From Allomuricauda sp. (GTDB lineage: Bacteria; Bacteroidota; Bacteroidia; Flavobacteriales; Flavobacteriaceae), in NCBI RefSeq assembly GCF_028280385.1, contig NZ_JANQLX010000002.1, positions 1-64,000 of the forward strand: a stretch of DNA of 64,000 nt, given 5' to 3'. The notes under the pieces are model-generated. The model did not search any database. It was not told the origin of the DNA and was given only the letters and a program-made list of their open reading frames with translations. Positions 24,025 through 32,552 of this stretch are shown here, piece by piece. The position numbers and the translations under genes were made by a program. How positions within the stretch are numbered: position 1 is the stretch's first letter; every line of letters starts with the position of its first letter.

Positions 24025-25431
24025 ATGCCAAAACCCTTGACCCGAACCAGCCACCCAATTCCATTTGCCAAACTCCCCAAAACGCTTTTACCCTGCATCC
24101 ATGTCCTCTTCTGCCTATGGTCCTTGCAACTTCAATCCCAGCAAATCCTTCCGGAACAGGAGCGCGCTAAGGTGGTGGATGAAATCTTGGAAGATCGTTT
24201 TGCCAATTTGCTTCCCAAGCTAATGGACGACACTGGCATTGATATGTGGATTTTGATTTCGCGGGAATACAATGAGGACCCGGTTTTAAAAACCATGCTT
24301 CCGGCCACATGGCTCAATGCAAGGAGGCGAACCATCCTACTGTTTTATCGGGATGCAAAAAATGATACCATAGACCGTTTGGCCGTGGCCCGTTACAACG
24401 TGGGCAAGAGCATTGCCTCTGCGTGGGACAAGGATAAAGAGCCCGATCAATGGAAAAGGTTGGTACAGCTTATTGAGGAACGAAAGCCGGAAACCATTGG
24501 ATTGAACTTTTCAAAAGACCATAATATTGCTGATGGGTTGGACAAGACGGATTATGACGGGTTTATGACCTATTTGCCCAAAAAATACCACTCCAAAGTG
24601 CGTTCAGCAGAACAATTGGCGGTACGGTGGATAGAAACACGTACCCCAAGGGAAATGGTGATTTACAATCAATTGGTGGACATTACCCATGACATTATTG
24701 CGGAAGCATTTTCCGAAAAGGTCATTACACCAGGGGTTACCACCACTACCGAATTGGAGTGGTGGATGCGACAAAAGGTCACGAGTTTAGGCCTGGAAAC
24801 CTGGTTTCATCCCACTGTGGATGTACAGCGCACCAGCGAGAAATTGGTAAGCCATTTGTACTCCTTCTCCGGAAGACCGGATGACATGGTCATTCAACCG
24901 GGCGACCTACTGCATTGCGATTTTGGAATCACCTATTTAAGATTGAATACCGACTGCCAGGAGTTGGCCTACGTGCTCAAACCCAATGAGACAACCGCAC
25001 CCTCCTTTTTGGTGAATGCGCTATATGATGGAAACAGGGTCCAGGATTTTTTGACTAGTAATATGATTAAAGGGAAAACAGGCAATGAAATTTTGGCCCA
25101 GGCCCTTACAGATGCCAAAGCCACAGGTCTTCGCCCTGCCATATACACTCATCCCCTGGGGAGTTATGGCCATTCTGCGGGCACCACCATAGGCATGTGG
25201 GATGCCCAGGGAGGGGTCATGAAGGATGATGGGGAAAACTATCCGCTCAACTACAATACCGTATATGCCATAGAGTTGAACACCACCGTTCACATTCCAG
25301 AATGGAAGAGGGATATTCGGATCATGTTGGAAGAAGCTGGGTTTTACGGTGAGGAGGGATTCCGCTATGTCAATGGAAGGCAGACGGAACTCATGTTGAT
25401 TCCAAGACAAAAGGGGCATCTAGGGGATTAA
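24025..25431 (+). CDS. Secreted M24 family metallopeptidase (Xaa-Pro aminopeptidase-like)
   Basis: 468 residues from ATG 24025, chosen because it gives a signal peptide ending near LQLQSQ; in-frame starts at 23959 and 23902 are possible. The pita-bread fold metal ligands are visible: HCDFGITYLRLNTD (two Asp), GHSAGT (His), YAIELNT (Glu) and a late Glu in GRQTELMLIP. A creatinase-type N-terminal domain precedes it. It would remove N-terminal residues next to proline from peptides in the periplasm. Confidence 0.87.
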   Translation: MPKPLTRTSHPIPFAKLPKTLLPCIHVLFCLWSLQLQSQQILPEQERAKVVDEILEDRFANLLPKLMDDTGIDMWILISREYNEDPVLKTMLPATWLNARRRTILLFYRDAKNDTIDRLAVARYNVGKSIASAWDKDKEPDQWKRLVQLIEERKPETIGLNFSKDHNIADGLDKTDYDGFMTYLPKKYHSKVRSAEQLAVRWIETRTPREMVIYNQLVDITHDIIAEAFSEKVITPGVTTTTELEWWMRQKVTSLGLETWFHPTVDVQRTSEKLVSHLYSFSGRPDDMVIQPGDLLHCDFGITYLRLNTDCQELAYVLKPNETTAPSFLVNALYDGNRVQDFLTSNMIKGKTGNEILAQALTDAKATGLRPAIYTHPLGSYGHSAGTTIGMWDAQGGVMKDDGENYPLNYNTVYAIELNTTVHIPEWKRDIRIMLEEAGFYGEEGFRYVNGRQTELMLIPRQKGHLGD

Positions 25432-25552
25432 AATGTTCTTAAAATTGCGCTTCGGGGATAAATAGCTCGCAGATATTTTATAACTTACTAAAAGACAAGG
25501 GTTTGAAAAATACCTTGTGTTTTCAGCATTCAAAATTCAAAAAGCGAGGACT

Positions 25553-27361
25553 ATGAGCAGCAAAAACTACATCTTATTGTTTGTGGCCATTCTTTTGGCC
25601 CAATTTTCCATGGCCCAATCCCAGACCCAGAGCATCCAAGGAATTGTAACGGATGGTTCCCAACCCATGGAAAATGTGAACATTCACATTAAAGACACCC
25701 CGGATGGTGTCAAGACCAATGCGGAAGGGCGTTATACCATTAATGCGGAAGAAGGCCAGATTTTGGTCTACAGTTATGTGGGGAAGAAAAGTGTGGAGAT
25801 CATGGTGGAGGATGTAACCCGCTATTTGAACATTCAGATGTACGATAGGGTGGAGGAACTGGAAGAGGTGACCGTGACCCGGCGGGGCAAAAAAAGTCAG
25901 AAGGAACTCTTTGAGGAATATTCCACCAACAAAAAACTGATTAAAACCTCTTTTGGGATTTTGGACAAGGAAAAAACGGGTTATGCCATGCGGATCATAG
26001 AAGGGGACAGGTTGACCCGGGCCGGCCAAGATTTTGTGGACGGACTTCAGTCTTGGATACCGAGCGCGCAGGTTTTTAGACCAGGGTCATTTAGACCAGG
26101 GGGCGGTTCACGTCTTGGTAGAATAAGAAGACCCACGGACCTCAGCATCCCTATTGTATACCTTCCCAGGGCGAGCAGGTCTGCAAATCCGGTACCTGCG
26201 GCTTACGAAGTTGATGGGGTGGTATATACCGAAGCACCGATTTTTATTTCCGTAAACAATATTGAGCGTATGGCTGTCATAGAATCCTTGGCGGGAGTAG
26301 CCCGATATGGCTCATTGGGTGCAGGGGGAATGGTCATCATCAATACAAAAACCGGGAACTTTAGCAAAACGGAACCGGGTACCAATCTACCCTACGACCA
26401 GGCCAAATTACGGGATAATTTTGTGGCCCCGGGAGATATTGTGGCCAACCAAAAACTTGCTGTTCCGTCCTATTTGGAACAATTGAGCATTACAAACACG
26501 CTTACCGAAGCGCAAGGTACATTTGACAATTTGGAGAAGTCGTATGCGAATTCCCCGTATTTCTATTTGGATGCCCTCACCTATTTCAATGATCAATGGG
26601 GCAAGGAGGGGAAATCAGATGAAATCTACGGGCTGATTAAGCGCAAATTCTCCATGGACCCAACAATTCTTAAGGCCTTGGCGTATCAAATGGAAGCCAT
26701 GGGTGAAAATAAAAAGGCCCATGAGATCTACAAGGATATTTTTATTTTAAGGCCGCACTATGCCCAGTCGTATTTGGATTTGGCAAACAGCTACTCCCGT
26801 ATCGGGGATGTGGAATACGCAGCCACCCTCTTTGCCCGCTACAACTATCTGGTAAAGGAATCCTATTTTTCCCTTTCCAAGTCCTTTTCGCCCATAATTG
26901 ATAGGGAGTTTGGAAATTTATTGAATCAGCATGGAAATGTGTTTAAGGGGAACAGTGCCATTGTGCAAGTTTCGGAGGATGACTTTAAAGGTTCCCGATT
27001 ACTACTCGAATGGAATAATACCGAGGCCGAATTTGAGCTTCAATTTGTAAATCCCAATGGACAATACTACACATGGAAGCATTCCATCAATGAAAATCCA
27101 GAGCGGATAATGGAGGAAAAGAAATTGGGCTATACCTGTGAGGAGTACCTCATTTACGAACCTTCCGAAGGAACATGGCGGGTGAACATAAAATATTTGG
27201 GAAACAAAAGTCTGACCCCGACCTATATAAAAGCAACCATTGTGAATGGTTATAACACTCCGGAGCAAACTTCAACGGTAAAAGTCTTACCGCTGAGGGA
27301 AAAGGGGGTCAATATCAACATGCTTTCAATTGTCAATTCAAAAGTGGTATCTGTCAATTAG
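25553..27361 (+). CDS. Barrel-less SusC-type plug protein with TPR and DUF2135-like domain
   Basis: 602 residues from ATG 25553. Signal peptide to about 22, a carboxypeptidase-regulatory-like beta domain about 27-110 (SIQGIVTDG...), a SusC-type TonB-receptor plug about 140-268 ending GVARYGSLGAGGMVIINTKTG, TPR-like helices about 330-450, and a C-terminal beta domain about 480-590 (LLLEWNNTEAEFELQFVNPNG ... WRVNIKYLGN) that resembles DUF2135/YfaP. No beta-barrel follows the plug, yet the C-terminus is a complete folded domain also present in the next gene, so this is not a truncated receptor. It probably acts in the periplasm. Function unknown. Confidence 0.8.
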   Translation: MSSKNYILLFVAILLAQFSMAQSQTQSIQGIVTDGSQPMENVNIHIKDTPDGVKTNAEGRYTINAEEGQILVYSYVGKKSVEIMVEDVTRYLNIQMYDRVEELEEVTVTRRGKKSQKELFEEYSTNKKLIKTSFGILDKEKTGYAMRIIEGDRLTRAGQDFVDGLQSWIPSAQVFRPGSFRPGGGSRLGRIRRPTDLSIPIVYLPRASRSANPVPAAYEVDGVVYTEAPIFISVNNIERMAVIESLAGVARYGSLGAGGMVIINTKTGNFSKTEPGTNLPYDQAKLRDNFVAPGDIVANQKLAVPSYLEQLSITNTLTEAQGTFDNLEKSYANSPYFYLDALTYFNDQWGKEGKSDEIYGLIKRKFSMDPTILKALAYQMEAMGENKKAHEIYKDIFILRPHYAQSYLDLANSYSRIGDVEYAATLFARYNYLVKESYFSLSKSFSPIIDREFGNLLNQHGNVFKGNSAIVQVSEDDFKGSRLLLEWNNTEAEFELQFVNPNGQYYTWKHSINENPERIMEEKKLGYTCEEYLIYEPSEGTWRVNIKYLGNKSLTPTYIKATIVNGYNTPEQTSTVKVLPLREKGVNINMLSIVNSKVVSVN

Positions 27362-27419
27362 AATAGGGCAATTATCAATGATTTAAATATATTGTGCTTG
27401 TCGAAATCACCAAGCTATC

Positions 27420-29594
27420 ATGAGAAAAAGCATAACCCCTTACATCCCGTATCTGTCCTCCTTGTTTTTAATATGTTCCATTAGTTTGGTCCGTGCACAA
27501 CAGACCAAGGTCAATATTCTTTGGGACGTTTCGTATTCCATGCAGGATAGGGATTTGGAAAAGGAGTACTATTTTTTGGATGCTTATTTTAAAACCGTCC
27601 AAGATGCCCAAGTTTCGGTTTTGGCCTTTAGCGATGAGGTCATTTCCAAGGATGATTTTACCGTGAGCGGTTCCAATTGGGAGATGATCAAGCAAAAACT
27701 AAGCACTGTACCCTATGATGGTGCCACCTCCTATGGGTCCTTAGGGAATTATGTGGGCAGTGGAGAAGTATTGTTGTTTACGGACGGGAACCAAAATATG
27801 GGAACATCGGCCCCAAATTTTAATGGAAAGGTTTATGTCATCAATAGTCAAAAGGATTTTGACCGCGGCAGTCTTAACCTATTGACCATAGTAAACAATG
27901 GAAATCTCGTAAACTTGGCAGAGAATTATGAATTCAACCAAGATCAAGAAGAACAAATCTATTCCGGTACCATTTTCCGTGGGACCGTGGGGTTACCTTC
28001 GGTAGAGGTTTTTATCAAAGGGTTTCCGGCGCAGGGGGTTATCTCAGATGCCAATGGCAACTATTCGATCAGTGGAGCCGCAGGGGATACTTTGGTGGTC
28101 AGTTTTAACAACCGAAAGAAGGAATATGTTCTGGACGACACCCAAACACTGGATTTTTCCTTTATGAATCAGGGAATAGCCCTAAATGAGGTGGTGGTGA
28201 CCGAAGACAAGGTGGAAACAGCCGAGTTGATCACCACAGGCTATGGAAAAGAAAACAAAGATAAAATAGGTTATGCCGTGCAGTCCATTCAGGAAGACCG
28301 GATTCCTGATGCTGCAACCACAGCGAACATGGCGGTACAGGGCAAATTTTCTGGAGTGAGCCTGGGCCAAAATGAGGACCTAAGTCAGACAAAAATGAGA
28401 CCCAGCAATTCCATTTTGGGAAATAACTATAGTTTAATCGTCATAGACGGTGTACCCATGGAACGTTCCAACTCCTTTACCGGAGACATTGCCAATACCG
28501 GATTTATCGACCCTAGGAACATAGCTGAGGTAACCGTATTAAAAGGTTTGGCCGCTACCAATCGTTATGGAAGTATGGGTGCCAATGGGGTGCTCATGAT
28601 TACTACAAAAACCGCCGTGGTGGATGGTCCACGTGGACAAACCAAGGATTTGGCAAGACTGACCAACAACATTTATGATGAAAAAATTAAGGTGAACAAA
28701 AAAAGTTTGGTCACTCCTTATTTAAAAGAACTGAAGAACGGTAAAAATGTTCAGGAGGCCTATGACATTTACCTAAAACAAAGAAAACAATATGGGGAAT
28801 CCCCTGAATACCTGGTAGATGTGGCCACTTTCTTTTCCGGCTCCAGCCCCAGTTTGGGGAATCGCATATTGACCAACAGTTTGGAGAAACCTTCGGCAAG
28901 CTATGGTGAGTTAAGAGCGGTGTATCTGAGATCCATGGAAACCAAGAATCATGAATTGGCGCTATTGGCGGCCAACCAGATGATGACTTCCTACCCAAAT
29001 CGCATACAGTCCTATTTGGATGTGGCCAAAGCACAGGAAGAATTGGGCAATGTTCAGATGGCGACCAATTTGTATCAATCCATTTTGGAGGGTACTGCCA
29101 ATCCAGCATTGAATTTTTTCGGTTTGGAAAAAGTCGTGGGAACCCATTTACGGAACTTGGTGAATCAGCAAAAGGCGCAACTGGACATTTCCAAAATTGG
29201 GACGGCCTATAGAAATAACCTCACCTATAATGCCAGGCTGGTACTGGAATGGAGTAATGCTGATGCAGAATTCGTAGTGCAGTTTGTAAATCCCCAGAAA
29301 CGTTTTTTCAATTGGGAGCATACCGAATCCAGCGACCGCAAAAGAATCTTGAATGAATTACAACAAGGGTTCAGCAGTGAACAATTTGAGATTGTGGGTC
29401 CGGAAACCGTCGGTGACTGGATATTGAACGTGACCTATTTAGGTAATCGAACAGCAGGCAGCAAAACCCCGACTTTTTTAAAATGTACGGTGGATTACAA
29501 TTTTGGGAAAACCAACCAAAAAACAAAATCCTTTATGGTACGCCTCCAGGAAAACGGCGAGGAACAACAACTGGCAAAGTTTTCAGTAGAGTAA
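27420..29594 (+). CDS. vWA + plug + TPR + DUF2135-like protein, paralogue of the preceding gene
   Basis: 724 residues. Signal peptide ending ISLVRA, then a vWA domain about 30-150 with a complete MIDAS motif: D36-x-S38-x-S40, T103 (GATSYG) and D122 (FTDG). Then a carboxypeptidase-regulatory-like domain (about 175-255), a SusC-type plug (about 265-400, including VIDGVPMERSN, NIAEVTVLKG and YGSMGANGVLMITTKTA), TPR-like helices, and a C-terminal DUF2135-like domain (LVLEWSNADAEFVVQFVNPQ). It differs from its neighbour by the added vWA domain. The barrel is again absent. The stop directly abuts the convergent carboxylase stop. Confidence 0.8.
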   Translation: MRKSITPYIPYLSSLFLICSISLVRAQQTKVNILWDVSYSMQDRDLEKEYYFLDAYFKTVQDAQVSVLAFSDEVISKDDFTVSGSNWEMIKQKLSTVPYDGATSYGSLGNYVGSGEVLLFTDGNQNMGTSAPNFNGKVYVINSQKDFDRGSLNLLTIVNNGNLVNLAENYEFNQDQEEQIYSGTIFRGTVGLPSVEVFIKGFPAQGVISDANGNYSISGAAGDTLVVSFNNRKKEYVLDDTQTLDFSFMNQGIALNEVVVTEDKVETAELITTGYGKENKDKIGYAVQSIQEDRIPDAATTANMAVQGKFSGVSLGQNEDLSQTKMRPSNSILGNNYSLIVIDGVPMERSNSFTGDIANTGFIDPRNIAEVTVLKGLAATNRYGSMGANGVLMITTKTAVVDGPRGQTKDLARLTNNIYDEKIKVNKKSLVTPYLKELKNGKNVQEAYDIYLKQRKQYGESPEYLVDVATFFSGSSPSLGNRILTNSLEKPSASYGELRAVYLRSMETKNHELALLAANQMMTSYPNRIQSYLDVAKAQEELGNVQMATNLYQSILEGTANPALNFFGLEKVVGTHLRNLVNQQKAQLDISKIGTAYRNNLTYNARLVLEWSNADAEFVVQFVNPQKRFFNWEHTESSDRKRILNELQQGFSSEQFEIVGPETVGDWILNVTYLGNRTAGSKTPTFLKCTVDYNFGKTNQKTKSFMVRLQENGEEQQLAKFSVE

Positions 29595-31223
29595 TCAAAC
29601 CTGTAATACCCCCATATTAAATTTTTTGCTGTTTGGATTATGGTCGGCCGCTTCAATGCCCATGGATATCCATTTTCTGGTTTCAAGAGGGTCAATAATG
29701 GCATCGGTCCATAATCGGGCAGCCGCATAATAAGGGGAAATTTGGTTGTCGTATCGCTTTTTGATCTTATCAAATAAGGCCTTTTCCTTTTGGGAATCCA
29801 AAACGTCCCCATTTTTCTCCAAGGAAGCTTTTTCTATTTGCAAAAGTACCTTGGCTGCAGAATTTCCGCTCATTACCGCGAGTTCAGCGCTGGGCCAGGC
29901 AACAATCAACCTTGGGTCATAGGCCTTTCCGCACATGGCGTAATTCCCCGCGCCGTAGCTATTACCGATTACCACCGTAAATTTTGGAACCACAGAATTA
30001 CTGACCGCATTTACCATTTTTGCCCCATCCTTGATGATACCACCATGTTCGCTTTTGCTACCCACCATAAATCCAGTAACATCTTGTAGGAACACCAAGG
30101 GAATTTTCTTTTGATTGCAGTTGGCAATAAATCGAGTGGCCTTATCCGCCGAGTCGGAATAGATGACCCCACCAAACTGCATCTCGCCCTTTTTGTTTTT
30201 GACCACTTTCCGCTGGTTGGCCACTATACCGACGGCCCATCCATCAATACGGGCGTAGCCCGTGAGTAGACTTTTCCCATAACCTTCCTTGTATTGTTCA
30301 AATTCCGACTTGTCCACAAGCCGTTTTATGATTTCCAGCATATCGTACTGGTCACTCCTGGACTTGGGAAGGATACCATAAATTTCTTCAGGGTTTTCAG
30401 TGGGATTTTCAGCTTCTGTCCGATTGAAACCTGACTTTTCAAAGGCTCCTATTTTACCTACAATGTTTCGGATTTTGTCCAGTGCATCCTTGTCATTTTT
30501 CGCCTTATAATCGGTGACCCCGCTAATTTCTGAATGTGTGGTGGCGCCACCAAGCGTTTCATTATCTATACTTTCGCCAATGGCGGCCTTAACCAAATAG
30601 CTCCCGGCCAGAAAGATGCTTCCGGTTTTATCCACAATGAGGGCCTCATCGCTCATGATGGGCAAATAGGCACCACCGGCAACACAACTGCCCATAACGG
30701 CACTGATTTGGGTAATACCCATACTGCTCATCACCGCATTATTTCTAAAAATCCTTCCGAAGTGTTCCTTGTCGGGAAAGATTTCATCCTGCATTGGGAG
30801 GTAAACCCCGGCACTGTCCACCAAATAGATGATGGGTAGCTTATTTTCAATGGAAATCTCCTGGGCCCGTAGATTTTTCTTCCCCGTAATGGGAAACCAA
30901 GCCCCTGCCTTTACCGTGGCATCGTTGGCTACAACAACACATTGCTTACCTTGTATATATCCTATTTTAACCACAACCCCAGCACTGGGGCACCCGCCGT
31001 GTTCCTCGTACATACCGTCTCCGGCAAAAGCTCCTATTTCAATGGAATTGGAATCATCATCCAAGAGATAGTCAATACGTTCACGAGCGGTCATCTTGCC
31101 TTTGGCATGGTGTTTTTCAATCCGTTTTTTGCCCCCGCCAAGTTTAACTTGGGCCATTTTGTTGCGGAGTTCGGAGAGTTTGAGCTTATTGTGGTCTTCG
31201 TTTTTATTGAAGTTTATATCCAT
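29595..31223 (-). CDS. Acyl-CoA carboxylase beta (carboxyltransferase) subunit
   Basis: 542 residues from ATG 31223; an earlier in-frame start at 31298 would overlap the divergent gene. Two crotonase-like halves typical of PccB/MccB: the first with SAGVYLPMQDE and GSCVAGGAYLP, the second with GGIIKDGAKM and NSYGAGNYAMCG. It transfers carboxyl from biotin to an acyl-CoA; the YLPMQ and AYLP segments are more like methylcrotonoyl/geranyl-type subunits than PccB, but the substrate is uncertain. No biotin carboxylase subunit is adjacent. Confidence 0.88.
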   Translation of the reverse strand: MDINFNKNEDHNKLKLSELRNKMAQVKLGGGKKRIEKHHAKGKMTARERIDYLLDDDSNSIEIGAFAGDGMYEEHGGCPSAGVVVKIGYIQGKQCVVVANDATVKAGAWFPITGKKNLRAQEISIENKLPIIYLVDSAGVYLPMQDEIFPDKEHFGRIFRNNAVMSSMGITQISAVMGSCVAGGAYLPIMSDEALIVDKTGSIFLAGSYLVKAAIGESIDNETLGGATTHSEISGVTDYKAKNDKDALDKIRNIVGKIGAFEKSGFNRTEAENPTENPEEIYGILPKSRSDQYDMLEIIKRLVDKSEFEQYKEGYGKSLLTGYARIDGWAVGIVANQRKVVKNKKGEMQFGGVIYSDSADKATRFIANCNQKKIPLVFLQDVTGFMVGSKSEHGGIIKDGAKMVNAVSNSVVPKFTVVIGNSYGAGNYAMCGKAYDPRLIVAWPSAELAVMSGNSAAKVLLQIEKASLEKNGDVLDSQKEKALFDKIKKRYDNQISPYYAAARLWTDAIIDPLETRKWISMGIEAADHNPNSKKFNMGVLQV

Positions 31224-31273
31224 AGTTTTGATACCATTTCTTCGTCCAGCTAAAGATAAGGAGTTATAATCAT

Positions 31274-31281
31274 TACTTTTG
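31274..31281 (+). promoter_or_regulatory. -7 promoter box (TACTTTTG) of the Gfo/Idh gene
   Basis: Exact TAnnTTTG match with seven bases to the ATG at 31289; the mRNA may lack a leader. Confidence 0.5.
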
Positions 31282-31288
31282 GTTCTGT

Positions 31289-32272
31289 ATGAAACCAAAC
31301 ATTAGATGGGGTATTATAGGCCCGGGAAACATTGCTGGTAAATTTAGTGCGGATTTAAATTTGGTGGCTGGAGCGGAGATAATGGCTGTTGCCTCTCGAA
31401 ACTTGGAAAAAGCCAGGCAATTTGCCAAAACTTTTGGAGCTACCACTGCATTTGGGAGCTATGAGGAACTTTTTGCCTCTGGTACGGTGGACATTGTTTA
31501 TATAGCCACCCCACATAACTTTCATAAGGATTTGTGCGTGGCTGCCATGAATCATGGACTCCACGTACTTTGTGAAAAGCCTGCAGGAATCAACAAGAGG
31601 GAAGTAGAGGAAATTTTAGCCGTGGCATCCAAAAACCAAGTGTTTTTTATGGAAGGGCTTTGGTCTCGATTTAACCCCACCATAAAAGAGGTCAAAAAAA
31701 TGGTGAATGAAGGTGCTATTGGGGAATTATCATATGTACATGCGGATTTTGCCTTTTATGGATTGGATCGGGAGGAGAGTTCAAGGGTATTGAATCTGGA
31801 TTTGGCCGCGGGCTCCTTGCTCGATATAGGGATTTACCCCATTTTTCTGGCTTATCTGCTTTTGGGTATGCCAAATGACATTGAGGCATTCTCCAATTTT
31901 CATTCCAATGGAACTGAAATTCAGACTTCCATGATGTTTCAGTACGCCAATGCGCAGGCAGTGTTGTATAGTGGCATCACCAGTAATTCAAAGATGGAAG
32001 CAGAAATAACCGGTTCCAAAGGAGCACTTTTTATACACCCTAGATGGCATGAAGCCTCTGCATTTTCCATTGAAAAGGAAGGAAATACGGACATGGTCAA
32101 ACTTCCTTTGAGGGGCAATGGATTTGTATATGAAATTGAGCATGTGCAGCAATGTCTCCAGGAACAGCGTTTGGAAAGTCCTTTGTGGTCCCATCAAAAC
32201 AGCTTGGACTTGGTGACACTTATGGATACCATCCGCCAAAAGACCGGGATTCGCTTTCCTTTTGAGGATTAA
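31289..32272 (+). CDS. Gfo/Idh/MocA family oxidoreductase
   Basis: 327 residues. N-terminal Rossmann fold with GPGNIAGKF and the conserved CEKPAG segment whose lysine is catalytic in the family; the C-terminal alpha/beta domain includes DLAAGSLLDIGIYPIF. These enzymes are NAD(P)-dependent sugar or inositol dehydrogenases; the substrate is not predictable. Confidence 0.9.
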   Translation: MKPNIRWGIIGPGNIAGKFSADLNLVAGAEIMAVASRNLEKARQFAKTFGATTAFGSYEELFASGTVDIVYIATPHNFHKDLCVAAMNHGLHVLCEKPAGINKREVEEILAVASKNQVFFMEGLWSRFNPTIKEVKKMVNEGAIGELSYVHADFAFYGLDREESSRVLNLDLAAGSLLDIGIYPIFLAYLLLGMPNDIEAFSNFHSNGTEIQTSMMFQYANAQAVLYSGITSNSKMEAEITGSKGALFIHPRWHEASAFSIEKEGNTDMVKLPLRGNGFVYEIEHVQQCLQEQRLESPLWSHQNSLDLVTLMDTIRQKTGIRFPFED

Positions 32273-32336
32273 TCCCACCAGTCATTTTCGATTTTTACAA
32301 TTTTTACGATATTTGATTTTCTACTGAACGAACGAT

Positions 32337-32519
32337 ATGGGAATGAACAAAAATACAGTGCTGGCCTGGGCCACTTGGATCATGATCTTGGTGGGATTGG
32401 GCATGATCGCACTCGGGGCCTTTAAGTATGATGAAGTGGCAGGTTACGGATTTGCTGCAGTTGGAATAGGATTCTTTGCAATTGCGTGGGTCTTCAATGC
32501 TTTAAAGGGCCGGGTTTAA
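32337..32519 (+). CDS. Small two-helix membrane protein, CAL67264 type
   Basis: 60 residues (58 if the second ATG at 32343 is used). Two hydrophobic segments, WATWIMILVGLGMIALGAF and GFAAVGIGFFAIAWVF. It matches my memory of the flavobacterial CAL67264 family of unknown function. It precedes ettA by 33 bases and is probably co-transcribed. Confidence 0.8.
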   Translation: MGMNKNTVLAWATWIMILVGLGMIALGAFKYDEVAGYGFAAVGIGFFAIAWVFNALKGRV

Positions 32520-32552
32520 TTTCCAGATTACATAACTTTCAATAACAACCTT

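Noticed and set aside
25553..27361. Truncated TonB receptor (pseudogene)
   Set aside because: The C-terminus is a complete domain shared with its paralogue, so the lack of a barrel is ancestral to both.
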